A DNA stretch of 64,000 nt from Antrodiella citrinella (GCA_004802725.1 SGPM01000012.1:124001-188000); one strand, 5' to 3'. Positions 36,229 to 48,435 are shown, counted from the stretch's first letter. Notes: generated by a model not told the origin, from the letters alone. A program made the numbers and translations.

Positions 36229-38968
36229 TCATCCCTGGACGTTCAAGCCCTCGCGCGGCAACCTAGGCTCGTCAGGCGCATACGGCTCACCCATCTCCGT
36301 CCTCATCAAGTCATTCAACCACGCGCCATTCGGCTGCAACTTGACCCCCCTCGACACATACATGACTGCCAAGTACATCCACGCCGCAGCGTTGCCCACC
36401 GTCGACACCTCGTCCGACACGTGCGTCCGCGCGTACTCGCTCATCGTGTCGTACAGGTCCTCGTCTGTGAAAAGGTCGAACATATGCTTCGCGACGGCGT
36501 CGTTGTCGCCGGCGTCGCAGAGGTACCCCGACTTGCCGTGTTCGATTTGGAGGGGGATGCCGCCGGTGCGGCATGCGATCACGGGCTTGCCAGCGTGCAG
36601 CGCCTCGGATACTTTGACTTCGAAGCCCTCGCGGGTGGAGAGTTGAAGAGCAAACTTGGCGTTCGCCATCAAAGCGTTCAACACTGTCAAGAAATGTTTG
36701 TCAATCGTACGCGATTCATCATAACGAGTGCCACTCACGCTGATCGCTGGGAGGACACCTCATCACGACAAAGTCATTCGCATACTCGGCGTACTTGGAG
36801 TGAATGAGGCTGAGGACCTCGTCGTAGATGATGCTGGCATCGGGGTCGTCCACGGCACCGTGGCCACAGATGAGCATCTGCGGGATCTCCTCGGCGGGAA
36901 CCTTCCCCTCAAGCAGCTTGCGGAACTTGGCGTAAGAGTCGATAACGTTGGGGATACCCTTCGACGGATCGAAGCGAGCAATCTGGACGAAGTAGTCGCG
37001 TGCGGGGAAGTCGAGCACGTTCATCTTGTCCTTGGCGCAGAGGCTGCGGAACTCGCCCATGTAGAACTGGGAGTCCCATTGGTGGAGTTCCTTGTTCAAG
37101 CCGTCGAGCCTACACCCCAAGCCAAAAAGTCAATCTCCGATCGGGTTTAGAGGAAGAGAGACGGACGTACCAATCGGTAGCAGCACCCAACAATGCGAGC
37201 TTCTTCGGGGGCACGTCGCTGGGAACGAACTTGTTCACGGGATGGCTGATGAACAGGTCTGCATGCTGGATGTTGTTCCACAAGTATTTCCAAACTTCCT
37301 CCTGAGGAGACCCTGCTATGTGCACAAGATCGCTACGGATCTCGATGTGCGAGCGGTAGATGATAGGTACGTCGGGGCGAACTTTCCTGATCAAAGGGAT
37401 GAGACCAGGCATTTGAGGATCATCTGTAGTCACAATATTAGGCTGCAGCTGAGAAGATGATTCCACGATGGTACTGACCGATGAAGGCGATGTCAACGCC
37501 GCCTGGGGCGAGAGGGCCACCTTCTGCCGTCCACCGCAAGCCATTCTTCAAGATCCAAGCATCGAAATTGTCCTTCTGCTCCTTCGTGAGACGAAGACTG
37601 GGGTCTGCGACGCCTTGCAGGATGTTGTGATTGTTCTTGGTGGTACGGAACACCGACGGAGACGGGTTGGGAACATACCTAGTACAAAGCGTGTCAGAAT
37701 TCACATTATTCGGAGAGTGGTTGAGAAAACATATTGGCTGCCGAGTCCAACTTCAAACGCTCAAAGACGGAAAACTCACCATGCAGCGTCCACATCAAGA
37801 ACACTGAAGAAGCGCATGAGCGCGTGACGCATCTGTCGTAAGACACATGTCCGACGTCAACAAGGCAAAGCGGAAATACAGAATAGAGAACTCACGAGGG
37901 CGACTCCTCCTGTGAATTACCGGTACCAAAATCCCAGGAAAGGTGCAGTCAGCCAATAATCCCCGCATTTCATGGAAGATCCGGGGAAAAGCTACCCGAC
38001 ACTCACCTCCTTGGGGAGTAGATGAGAAGAAGCCGATCTTGATCTTCTTCTCACGAAGCTCATCCGCGAGCTTGATCACCGAGTTCCAAGTACCTCTGCT
38101 GACGGTGCGCTTGAAGACGTCGATGTCGTCGATCAGGTGGATCTTGCCTCCTGCGTCGACGGCGACTTGGTTGCGGGGTCCGATGCTCAGACGTGGGTTG
38201 TTTCCGGGACCAAAGTACATGATACATTTGCGAGCCGCGGAATCGGCCTGCTCGTCGATGGTGCGAGGAATGGGGAAGCGATTTCCGACACCGGTTCCTA
38301 ATTTGGTGCTATCTTGCAGCTGGGAGGCATCTACATAGACGGTGGGAGTCTCTGTTCCCGAGGGGACGTAGGAACCGGTCGTGGAGGAGATGCGGTGTTT
38401 GATATTAGGACGAGTAATGGAATCTGTGTGGAATGGCTTGATATTGAAGACCACGGGAACAATGTCCATCTCGAGCCAAAGCCTGGTGCACAGATTGGGT
38501 GCCTGAGGGAGAACGGTGAGATGATACGTCTATTGCTGATGATTGAGGGGAGCGTACCTCCTTGAGAAGACTGAGGGGGACACCTGCGCCGAGGAACTTG
38601 CACAAGTGCTCGCGCGAGAAGGAGTTGAGGACCTGGAGGACGTGCTTCTCTATGGCAGCAGCCTGACTCTCGGGGTTGTTGACATTGTATGGGACGATGG
38701 CGGAAGCGAAATCGGTGTTGTAGACCGAGTCGTGGATGGATATGGCGATCTCAAACTCGGTCTGGTTGTTGATGACGACTCCGGCGATACCAGCCCACAT
38801 GGGCTAGAATGGAGGTTGAGGACTGTGCGAGGAGAGGCGAGATTAAAGTGGACATACGGTGAGGCTGTCGTAGGCGTATACATTGGGCTTTTTGCCAGAC
38901 ACTGCGCTGGAGAGCCTGCGCCGGATGGCGTCGGAGGGCTTTGAGGTGAACTGGTGGTGGTGGGCCAT
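36229..38968 (-). CDS. Trehalose phosphorylase (configuration-retaining, GT4; clock-controlled gene-9 family)
   Basis: Reversibly splits alpha,alpha-trehalose with phosphate into glucose and alpha-glucose-1-phosphate in the cytosol, the main trehalose-mobilising enzyme of many mushrooms. The start at 38968 gives MAHHHQFTSKPSDAIRRRL. Blocks in order: KPNVYAYDSLT, the N-terminal Rossmann half with GGVDIAFIGQ-like and MPGLIPLIRKVRPDVPIIYR, RSHIEIRSDLVHIAGSPQEE, FVPSDVPPKKLALLGAATDW, LDGLNKELHQWDSQFYMGEF and YFVQIARFDPSKGIPNVIDS. The GT4 EX7E motif is in REGFEVKVSEALHAGKPVIA, followed by CRTGGIPLQIEHGKSGYL. It ends REGLNVQG at 36229. About eight introns. The promoter has a TATA box 55-60 bp upstream of the ATG, suggesting strong regulated expression. 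Neurospora calls its homologue ccg-9. Confidence 0.93.
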
Positions 38969-39883
38969 GGTATGGGATGAAGAGAGAAGAGAAGGAGGAG
39001 GAGGAAGCCGTGAAGAGTCGGATTTATATAAGTCGAGACGTACCCAAAGCCTGGAGCACAGGTGGACCAGAACTGGCCAATCACAGACCGGCGTCTCTTC
39101 GTCGTTTGGCAGTGGAGGTCCTGGCAGCTTCAACCACCACCACTGGCCATGCTCGACAACGAGGTATCCTCCCAGACTGGTTCATTAAACAAGTTCCATG
39201 GAAGTCATGAGATCCAGTGTTCTTTGTTCAAGTCAATCAGCCAAAACGTGCCCTGCCTTCCCGAAGTCTCGAACATCGTTAGTCCCATCCAGAGCCAATC
39301 CCAGCTCGTCTTCCAACATCGTCCTTACTACTCCTCGTCGCTCTATACAACATCATCGCGTTAGTCCAGCAAACTCATGCCACGATCTGAGAGTACCAGA
39401 GACGTACATTGTGGGCGAAGCATCTCATGACACTGTCCTGCACGAGATATGGGTGCTTGATGTCCAGAATGTGTGGCATTCACTGAACAGATGACTGATC
39501 TACGACTCCGAACAACGGTGCCCAGGCTTTCGAACAACACATGGCGAGCAGTGTGTTCGCCTATTTCGAGGGGCTGATTCCATGGGTCGGACTAGATGAT
39601 GACGCAGGGGAGAGATTGTATACGAGAAAGAGTTGTTGCAACCCAAATTTTCGTGACATCGGCATCTCAGATCTGCCCGCATAAACGTCGGGGCGTCACA
39701 TACGTCACAGCGCAGAATACGCGACCGACTGTCACGCTGAGCTCAATCGAGCCTCTTGGTTTCGACGACCACGACCCCAGCGGCGGTCCTCGTCTCTGTT
39801 TGACTTTTGTCACTGGGTTGTCTCTCGAGGTACGACGACTATCACCACACCAGACGAGATACATTTGCTGCATTTGACCCCGT
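38969..39883. promoter_or_regulatory. Divergent promoter of trehalose phosphorylase (-) and TFIIB-like gene (+)
   Basis: 915 bp between divergent ATGs. On the minus strand a tatataaatc TATA box lies at 39021-39030, followed by a strongly C/T-rich leader (38970-39010), the classic basidiomycete core promoter pattern. Short plus-strand ORFs at 38977-39494 overlap this and are not supported. Confidence 0.65.
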
Positions 39884-41880
39884 ATGCAAGAGAAATGTGT
39901 AGAATGCGGCGAATCAACCATCTGGGAGCAAGAGCTGGGCTCTGCCATCTGCACACACTGCGGGACACTGTCCAACCCTTCTCAGAGCGTCCTTGCCTCT
40001 CACCTTGACCATGTGGACACCTCTGGTCACGATTACTCGCAGTACTGGAACAACACCCTGCAAGGGCGCAGTGCGATCAAGGGGCGGAACGGATGGAACT
40101 TGCCTGGTCAGGACAAAGAAGCGACACACAGGCGGAATACAGTACGTCCCTCTTCATATTGAATGTCATTTCGTGTATTAACTTGGCTTGGTGTTCAGGT
40201 GCAAATGCATGAGTTCATTCGGTCGGTCACGATGAAGCTAGGTCACCCTGGCTTGGCCGGTCGCGCTCAGCATATCCTTGACTCTGCCATGCAGAGGGGA
40301 CGGTACAAATGGGGACGCAAGGCGAAGCTCACCGCTGGGGCTGGTATTGCAATAGCCCTCCGGGAGGCCCACAAAGCTGATTCTATTCGCGATATCGCAG
40401 TAAGTCCACACTGTTGTCTCGCTACAGTACGCATGCTGATTTTCTACCCTAGTATCTATTGGAAGAACCCCTGGTCTCGCTAAGTCGGTCATTCATGTCC
40501 GTGACCCAACTCCTCGAGATGTCCCTAGCCTCAGCTGACCCAAGCCTGCACCTACCCTCCCTCCAAACCCACCTTCTTTCTCTCATCTCAGCGGGACAGC
40601 CTGAAGCTTCTCTCCCATTGGACCTTCTCCGAACCCTGAAGCCACTTACGTCTAGCATTCCAAGTATCATTCAGACCGCGACGTCCCTCTCGTGCCTCGT
40701 CACCCGTCTCGACAGACTAGCCGAGCTGCCTACCGGACCTACAGCGTGTGCGATCCTCGTCCTTGCCATCGAAGCGGAATTGGAGACGTCCCTGCCGAAT
40801 GCAGGCGCACTTGCGCAAGTGCTGGGTGCGCGGGTGGGTGTGAGCAAGCGGGTGGTCATGGAGAGGTACAAGTGGATCTACGATGGTGTCGAGGAGTGGA
40901 TCAGGGAGGTGCCGTGGTTGCAGGCGCATGAACGACGCAAGGGCACTGGGAGGTCGAAGGTGGCAAAGAGGGTCGTGGTGGCGAGGGGTTTGAAGGATGT
41001 CGTGCGGTTTCAGGAGGAGCTCTGGCGGAAGCGGACGGAGGGGTTGGAGAAGCCCGTGTTGAATTTGGAGTGTGAGGGGTCGGAAGATGAGAGTGATGGT
41101 GGTGCGTTGGATGATACCCTTGCACTCTCTGCGCATGCGCCTACACTCGCTTCCGGCTCGCGCCATCCCCAGGTCAAGCGTGTATCCGCGCACCAACGTG
41201 CCATCGCGACGACCTCCCAGTTCCTCCTCAGTCCACTCTCCTGTTCTTCGTCCCCTGCGACTGGTGTCGATACCGCCAGCACGGGGAAATCGGCCGACCC
41301 AGATTTATTCCACCACCTCCTCACAGTCGACGACGCCGCGCTCGAACACGCCTTCTCAGGCTCCGCCCCGACGCGTCTGCAGAAGCTCGTCGCCGTGCGC
41401 GGAGACGCGGACCTCCTAGATGACGACGAGCTGTTTGAGGAAGGCGAGCTGGAGGGGATGTTGAGGAGCGAGGAGGAGAGGGAGGCGTTGCAGGTCGTGT
41501 TGGGGTGGGAGGATTCGACCGCTGCTTCTGCTGCTCCGCCTCCACACGAGAAGGAGGGGAGGGGAAAGAGGAAGCGCGGTGAGGAAGATCCAGCGCAGGC
41601 GGGGGAGGCGAAGGCGAAGAGGACGCGGAGGATCGATATGGACGCGCTCGCGAGGGTGCTGGGCTCTGACGACCTCACCAGTGACTTCCACGACGACGAA
41701 CCTGAAGACGGCGGGTATGAGTCCGGACATTCCGCCCCATATTCAGGGAACGCGCTTGCTACTGAGGAGTACAACGACACCTCCATTTACGAGCTTGTGG
41801 ATGGGGAAGAGGTCGTGGGCGAGTGGAGGCCGATGTCTCCTGGCGGCGGTGGGTATGATGATGAACGGTATGATGACTGA
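39884..41880 (+). CDS. TFIIB/Brf-type protein with zinc ribbon and cyclin-like folds
   Basis: Probable RNA polymerase general factor of the TFIIB superfamily; whether it is the Pol III factor Brf1 or a divergent paralogue is not settled. Exons 39884-40141, 40199-40399 and 40453-41880. The N-terminal zinc ribbon has Cys5, Cys8, Cys23 and Cys26 (CVECGES...ICTHCG). A first cyclin-like fold follows (MHEFIRSVTMKLGHPGLAGR, AMQRGRYKWGRKAKLTAGAG), then a helical second fold (TACAILVLAIEAELETSLPN, VLGARVGVSKRVVMERYKW). The C-terminal 280 residues are acidic and low complexity, with a basic KRKRGEE patch and a distal Gly/Asp tail. Full-length Brf1 homology boxes were not recognised, so the name is given at family level. 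Confidence 0.75.
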
Positions 41881-42214
41881 GCTTCAGATTTACGGACGGT
41901 TTGCATCAGCATCTAGAATATACGGAGCACATAGTGTATTTAGTACTTGTATAATATTTTGAATATTGGATTTTTCCTGAACGTGGAGATGGGCTCGGGA
42001 TGCTCTTGTAGCGTAGTAGCATGAGCGCTTCTGTTCTTGTTCTGAAGAATCTGAACCATACTTATCTATCATGTTGTGTTGAAGCGTTCTGCGAAGACAT
42101 AGCAAAAAACTACAGTCAGTCCTCACTCCTGCTTTACGGTAGAGGTGGCAGGAGCATTAATGCCGAACAGTAGATCGAAACTCTGGAAAGCCCGGCTTGA
42201 CTCTCTCAACAAAC
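41881..42214. other. Intergenic, 334 bp
   Basis: 3' UTR of the TFIIB-like gene, A/T-richer than its neighbours, and upstream sequence of the decayed F-box gene. Nothing recognisable. Confidence 0.4.
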
Positions 42215-43596
42215 ATGCCCGGTCACGGAGAAGCTCGATCTCTTGATCATGATCTGCCTCAAGAACTAATAGACCTCATCGTCTCTTACTAGCCAGACGA
42301 CAAATACTTTCTAGCGAAATGCACTCTGGTCTCGCCACACTGGTGTCTCTGTGTCCGACCAGCTCTGTTCAGCAAACTAACGGTCAAGTACACCCACAAA
42401 ACATCCTACGCTACAGACCTCCTCTCCTTCCTCAACAACTCGTCTACCTCGTACCTCGTACCGTACATCAAGGACTTGACGATAGACTGCGGAAACGCCT
42501 ACACTTCCCCCGGCCCCGGCCCTCCTGGGTTCAACCGCGGAAGCCTCAGCGTCGACCTCCTCGGGGCCCTCCTACCCAAGTTCCCGGCCGCACGGACGCT
42601 CACTTTGACCCGCGCGATAGTCATGGTCGAGGACCAAGACCCATGCGAAGACCACCGCGCGTGGGTGTCGCAGAAACCGCACCCGGCGCTGGACGAGCTC
42701 TGTCTCTTGGACGTCCGGTTCTCGACGTTCCACCGCGCGCACCCCGCCGGGTTCCCGTACCTCACGGTGTGCCACCTCCCGGAGCTGTGCAGCTTGTTTG
42801 GGAAGGTCAGGACTCTGAGGTTGCGGAGGCTGACGATCCGGACGCAGACGTGTGTGTGCGAGCCGAGGAGGGAGGAGAGAGGCGCGAGTGGCGCGAGGAT
42901 GGCGCGTGCGTTTGAAGTGGCGACGGTCGATGCGAGGGGACAAACGTTCGTGGATGATCGGTGGGTTCAGATGCATAAGGCCCCGGACGATGGTACGATT
43001 GTTTTTTTGGACGGGCTCGCTCTGATTCTCGCTACCCGCGGTGGGCTGCGCGAGTTGGTCGTCGACCAGCGTTACGATGCCGTCGCTAGGACTATTGAGG
43101 TTGTTGATCCTATTTTGACGAGCCTCCACCTGATATTGGACAACACAATCCCACATTCTGGGATAGTAGATGTATGTGATACCAGCTACTACAAGTTCAC
43201 ATGCTCACGCACGTCTTGTCATCCCAGGATTTGTTCGAGCTATCAAAATGCACAAGTCTTCGCAGGTTGCAAGTCACCGCGCGGCTGCTTGTACTCATAC
43301 AAACATCCCCTACGACGTGAACAGGATCGTCAAGATCGTATGCGCTCAAGCCATCCCGGAGCTGACTCTATTTGTTGATCGAACCCCGCCCTATGATGTG
43401 TTTTATCTCGGATTGTGAAACGCTCGACGGCGTACTTGGTGACCCGAGTCGGCCTGAGACGGTTGTAAGGATGGTGTTCAGGGACGAGATGGGAGATGTG
43501 GAGAGCGAGGATGTGAGGGCGGAGAAGATCGCGTTCGTGCAGAAGCGGATGCCGAGGTTCATGATGCGGCCTGAGGCTACGGATGCCTTTGGTTGA
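42215..43596 (+). pseudogene. F-box protein pseudogene
   Basis: Reads as an agaricomycete F-box/LRR-like protein from the ATG at 42215, but with breaks. The F-box starts normally (DLPQELIDLIVSY), then hits an in-frame TAG at 42290-42292 and resumes in the same frame as PDDKYFLAKCTLVSPHW and RPALFSKLTVKYTHKTSYA. The frame stays open for almost 300 codons (to about 43171). After an apparent intron, DLFELSKCTSLRRLQVTARL runs into a second stop (TGA 43318-43320). The rest of the family's C-terminus appears only in other frames (AQAIPELTLFVDRTP, then SDCETLDGVLGDPSRPETVV and MGDVESEDVRAEKIAF), so one or two frameshifts are also needed. F-box proteins of this type are abundant and fast-evolving in mushrooms. 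A sequencing error could explain one break but hardly all. Confidence 0.7.
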
Positions 43597-43749
43597 TTTG
43601 TTTGGCGTGAATTGTGTTCACTATACTACAGGCAATGGGATTTGGCGAGACCGTTGAGGCAATCATAAGTATTGGACTTCGGAGCGCAGGATGTAAGTAC
43701 AAGATCAGATAGAAGTGACCTTGGGGGTGCGTGTGCAGTCACTCAGATC

Positions 43750-46086
43750 TCAGACTCGGATTGGAAGTGATGACAACATCTTCTTGTATATCTCCTGGAA
43801 CAAGGATTTCCCTCCTCCGGTCTCCAAGTCCTCCACTACAATTAAACAAACGTCAATGATAACCTTACGATGAATGAGGTTACGACCTACGCCATATCGC
43901 GACTTTCAACCAGTTGGTTGCGCGCACACGTTCCCGCAGGACGCACAATGAGCCGACGAGCTGAAGTACCATCGGCGTGCACAGGTGCACAGCGCACGGT
44001 GGTTGGGTAGCATCTACCGGAAGAGCCGCCGGCCCTACTCGTCCAGAGATGGTGCGATCCAATATGACCATGCCCACAGTTTCGAACCCATCCATGATCG
44101 CCTCCGCACATTGCACAGCGTACTTCACATCGAACGTCGCGTCGCACTCCGCGACGCAGGCTTCAGCTAACTCGCGGTAGGCGATAAGCAGAGCTGGTTT
44201 GATCCCGCACGCCTGACGTTCTGGCGTGTCGGGGTAGGTAGCTTTCATCGCTGCTAGGCGGCTTTGAGCCTGGGCGAGCGTTTGGGCGGGGGACATTGCG
44301 TAAAGTCGGACCCGTTGCTGCCTGGCGGTAGCGCTGTCAGCGCGGTCCGCCTTGCATAGGAGGCACTCGCAAGTGAATCCCCACTGCTCCTGTGTAACCT
44401 TTGATCTTTCCTCAAATGGTCGCGTCGTGCCGCTATAGCCGAGCGTGATTTCTTCACCTGCCTCGAGAGGACGAGATGCACGCATGACCATGACGTCGCC
44501 GAAGAAGGAACGGATCGCGGACGGTATGCATGCGTGATTGCATAACGATGGGAGAAAGTATAAAGCGACTGGACGCTCATCGCTGTTGGCCTGACCTTGA
44601 GTTTGGGTGTCTATGGTGTCGAGACGAAAGGCGTTCAGGACGCAGACGGCTTCGACTCGTAAAATGTCGATGTCCACAGTGGATACGCGAGGGTCCTTCA
44701 GACCCGAGGAAGAAGAATGGGCGGGCGGGTAGTCTGCTACTGCGACAGCGTCACCAGCGTACATAGTGTTGATGGTGGCACCGACGTTAGGGTCCTCCCA
44801 CATGCGCTGGACAACACGGTCTATGAGGGCATTGTCGGAGGACTTGACGGACCTATTGGCCGAGGGATGGATGGACCAGAGTACCCTCGATCTACCCGAA
44901 TTCTCGTCCGGATAATGTGAGGCAATAGGTTTTGAGACGACCTGTCTCTTGTTCATCAGCGTGCTTATTAAAATGAGCGGAAATCACCATACTAGTAATT
45001 CTCCTGCTTCCACAGCACGAGTAGCGAATAAACCCCGAACATCGTTTCTAGTCTTGACTTCAACAGGTCCTTGAAAAGAAGCGACATCTGGGCGTGAAAC
45101 TGGTCCTCGGGATCCCTTATATAGAGTCAACCAGTCGTACTGTCCTGTGGCAGCTTCTTTCATCCGCTGCGACGCCTGTAGGCGAAATTTGGTCACATCG
45201 GTATCGTTAGGGTGCAAGCTAGTCAGCCGCTGGACGTCTTCGTATCTACCTGCGTAATAGTGAGCCTTGGTAGCTCTGACAACCGCTTTGCGATTGAGCG
45301 TCGGATCGTCCAACTCCATCGCCAAGACGGCATCCGCATCGCGAGCGGCAGAATTGTACCATTCGAGCCTGAGATACGTCTCAGCGCGATTCAAGAGTAG
45401 TAGATGATGAACTGGATCGAGGGATAGACCTTGGCTGAAAGAAATAGCAGCGCAGAACCATAGCTTGTTTTTGAAATGTCCGACACCACGTTCCTTCCAG
45501 TGATCAGGAGTCTTTGGATCGTAAGAGGTGAAAGTGTTGAGCCAGGTCACGTCATTTACAAGCGGAGAATCCTGAGCAATGAAGGTGATATCCGACGGGG
45601 CCTTCACTTGAATCGTTGGAACGTCAGAAGCGATCTCGTAGTATGGTTCCCGGATAGCTAGGATGCAGCCGATCGGGAAAAGATCGTCTGCTTCGTCTTC
45701 GGAGCAGTTCAATGTGAAGGGGTAATGGTAGAGGGCTAATCGACAAGTGCCGCCTTCGGGATCCTGCACTGCAACATTCAGAGTGACTACACTGTCTGTC
45801 AACGCAACGATCGATCAACATGCTATAGGTTCACGCTGTAGGAAATGACGGTTCTCACTGGGTCGGCTAGATATCTGACAGAGTATGAATTTTCCCTACA
45901 GACGTGGTGTGACTTGTGTTCATCGGAACTTTCTTGATTTTGACTCACCTCATATCTCTGTCCAACTGTCATATGAGAGATGCAGACTGGTGATACCATA
46001 AGTCAGTGGCATCATGGCTGTGCAAATAACGTCGACTTACTTCTCTCCAGGTCCATCAGTTTCGCAGTGGAGAACTTTGTAGCCAT
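43750..46086 (-). CDS. TPR-SET domain protein, paralogue 1 (SMYD-like), short N-terminus
   Basis: Predicted lysine methyltransferase of the SMYD-like TPR-SET class; the substrate is unknown. Assembled from the ATG at 46086 (MATKFSTAKLMDLER), then ICISHMTVGQRYE, GKFILCQISSRPN and SVVTLNVAVQDPEG. A TPR-type helical part follows (HWKERGVGHFKNKLWFCAAI, LLLLNRAETYLRLEWYNSAA, VVRATKAHYYAGRYEDVQRL). The SET domain has RGLFATRAVEAGELLVW, LPSLCNHACIPSAIR (NHxC), FFGDVMVMRASRPLEAGEEI, TLGYSG and the post-SET CECLLCKAD. The last exon (after an intron at about 43850-43908) gives LEDLETGGGKSLFQEIYKKM and SSLPIRV, stop at 43750-43752. The MYND finger is absent. Compared with the 56764-59489 copy it lacks about 115 N-terminal residues and has an extra intron. 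Confidence 0.8.
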
Positions 46087-46859
46087 GTCACTACAGATCG
46101 TCTTCTTCAAACCTGAGTGCGACGTCCTCTTCAGCTGGATTTTGCGCAGGGTAGAAGGAGATGCAGGGGAAAGCAAGCTCGAGACCTTCGTTTTGTATTA
46201 TAGCGACCGAGTCCGTTGCAGATCATCCCAACGAGATAAGCGCATTCTTCGGGCTATATCACGTAGCCGCAGGCGGCGCTGGCCAGGACAGGTGCTTTCG
46301 CAGGCCCACTGAGCAACGAAGCAGTCCTTGGTCTCGAATTGGTGCAAGCGTGATCTATATCGACCTCATGACAGAGGGATGGTAGGACAGAAAGCAGGTA
46401 GTAGCAATCTCTAGCAGTGTGTGGCGGAGTTTCGCCTACGCTCGCCAAGCTACGTTCCGAGCTCCTCGCCGTGGCGGCACTGGGTGCTTGTCTCTGACGC
46501 TTGTCACGCCCTACTGGCAGCTAGAGAGTGGCCCCGAGTCACAAAGCATCCATTAGGTCACCTAGTAACGACGTGCCAGCATCAACCAATTCTGAAGTCC
46601 GCATTACACACACACCTCCATATGCGCCTATCGCTGTTTTCGTGATTGTTCAGTGTCTGTTTCGGACAATGGATGTTCAATGACCATCGGTACAGGACAC
46701 CGTGAAGGAAAGGTGTGAGTCACGGTCACAATGCGGCCAATTCAAACAGGCGCCTGCCTATATACTTTCAGTAATCCTCCTTCTCTATTCACTAATTCAA
46801 GTTCCTCTCAACTTCCGTCCGCGACTTGTGGGAAGCCAACGCGAATAAACTCTTCACAA
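46087..46859. promoter_or_regulatory. Divergent promoter of SET paralogue 1 and the 46860 gene
   Basis: 773 bp between divergent starts. On the plus side a TATA-like ctatatac (46758-46765) lies about 95 bp before the ATG at 46860, which argues against the earlier in-frame ATG at 46731. On the minus side, sequence just upstream of 46086 still shows weak resemblance to the paralogue's missing N-terminus. Confidence 0.5.
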
Positions 46860-47726
46860 ATGATTATGGACGTGGACATGCACTCATCTCCTCCTTTTCG
46901 TACCGCTCGAACACCGTCGGGTTCGTGCAAACGACCGAGGTCTCCCACATCACCCTCTCCCCTGGATCGACCCGCAGTGCGTATATTCTTGCGGCCATCA
47001 TGCCCTATCGTCTGGGAAAATCTAAAACTCACTTCGCTCTGCTATTCATTTGTTCATCTTCAGAAACGTATCTCTTCTGGCGCGCGTACTCCGGTGTCGC
47101 TGCCTTTGGCTCAACTAGGAGTGGCTTCGGCACCACCGCCTCGCACGCGCCAGGTATCTGGGGATGACTGGGTCACCCAAACGCGAGGGTTGAGGATTGA
47201 GAGCAGTCCAATTGTGGATCAAAACATGTTCCCATCTACAATACCAGAGGAGGATGGTATGGTAAGTACACAGTCTCCCCGTTGGTTGTGTTGTGCGTGT
47301 GCTGACCTATGTTCTCATGTCTCTGGGATTCCTTAGACCATGGATACCTTTGACCCTTTACCTAGTGGTGGCACGCCATCTCCTTGTCCGCCAAATTCAC
47401 CCGAGCACATGATGCACTCCCCACCAGAATCTTCGTCCTCATACCAAATCGCCCGAGATGTCCATATACCCCCGCAATCAGCCTTTCTCTCGTATCACGG
47501 TACCTCAGCATCAGTCTCTCACTTTACGCCGTTCGACATTACTTTCCACGGCTCTTCGCCAATCGACGCGCCGATTATGCAGCGGTTGTCTACTCCTGAA
47601 CCACACACTATCGCGCTACCTCAGACTCCCGTTACAACCAGGAAGCCACGATTTACGATGGGTCCTAGGACGGATTGCGAGAAGTGTCGGAATGGCGTCA
47701 AGGGTCATTGGGTCCATCTTGACTGA
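46860..47726 (+). CDS. Hypothetical Ser/Pro-rich protein with C-terminal CxxC
   Basis: Three exons, 46860-46976, 47064-47261 and 47337-47726, joining in phase to a protein of 235 residues. Not a recognised family. The N-terminus is MIMDVDMHSSPPFRTARTPS with a KRPRSP basic patch suggesting nuclear localisation. The middle is Ser/Pro/Thr-rich and likely disordered. The C-terminus is distinct: FTMGPRTDCEKCRNGVKGHW ending VHLD, with Cys-x2-Cys and His residues that could bind a metal. The ATG at 46860 is chosen because the TATA-like box at 46758 lies between it and the earlier in-frame ATG (46731). The tail's compactness suggests a conserved short module of unknown role. Confidence 0.72.
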
Positions 47727-48435
47727 GGTGTTTAAACTTTGCGTAGGACATGGTGAGATTTCATCTGTGGACTATGATTGCAGCCTTGAAGGACCATGCA
47801 CACCCTACGTCTTAGTCTGATACTAGATGCATCATGCAGACTTGCTACTGGTATGTCTGGGAGTTTCCTGTCTTTCACTTCGAGTCGCATAAATTATTCT
47901 GTTACACCATTTCAATTTAGTATTGAATCATTCACATACATCTTTATTTCCTCCCAACAGCATTAGCTTCTTTGCATCCATTCTCTTTCCTACAGCAACA
48001 GCTCCCTGACTCTCCCGGACCTCCATAGCAAACGCGTCACGAACGCAATACGAACGCGCTCATTAAATAAGGTAATAAGATTCGTCATTCCAAGGGAGGC
48101 AGCGTTTAAGCGCCCGGTGCTTTTGCCCAAACGGCCGTTTCGTGCGCGCTGCCAACGCCCGAAAGCCGAAAGCCGGAACTTAGTTTTGGGATCACGTGAT
48201 GATCCTCTGTCGGGACGCTTTGTCAACGCAGACTCGGTATCATTATGATCATGGCGAAGCTACNGTCNTTCGAAAACGCTTGGTAAGTATGGCGAAGCAA
48301 TAACGAGCTCGACTTTTACGTGTCGTTATCTTCTCGGCCCCGTTTCTGACTCGACACGTCGAGTCCTAATAAGTACGACGTCAAGTCCTACGTCCCCTTC
48401 TTACTACTATCAGTCCCGCAGACCGTAGCGACACC
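47727..48435. other. Intergenic, IAH1 promoter, with ambiguous bases
   Basis: 709 bp. Contains the palindrome gatcacgtgatgatc (about 48191-48205, with a cacgtg core), two undetermined bases at 48264 and 48268, and a repeated word atggcgaagc on either side of them (48252 and 48287). No gene seen. Confidence 0.5.

Noticed and set aside
36419..37460. Plus-strand ORFs of 120-140 codons
   Set aside because: Antisense to well-conserved trehalose phosphorylase exons.
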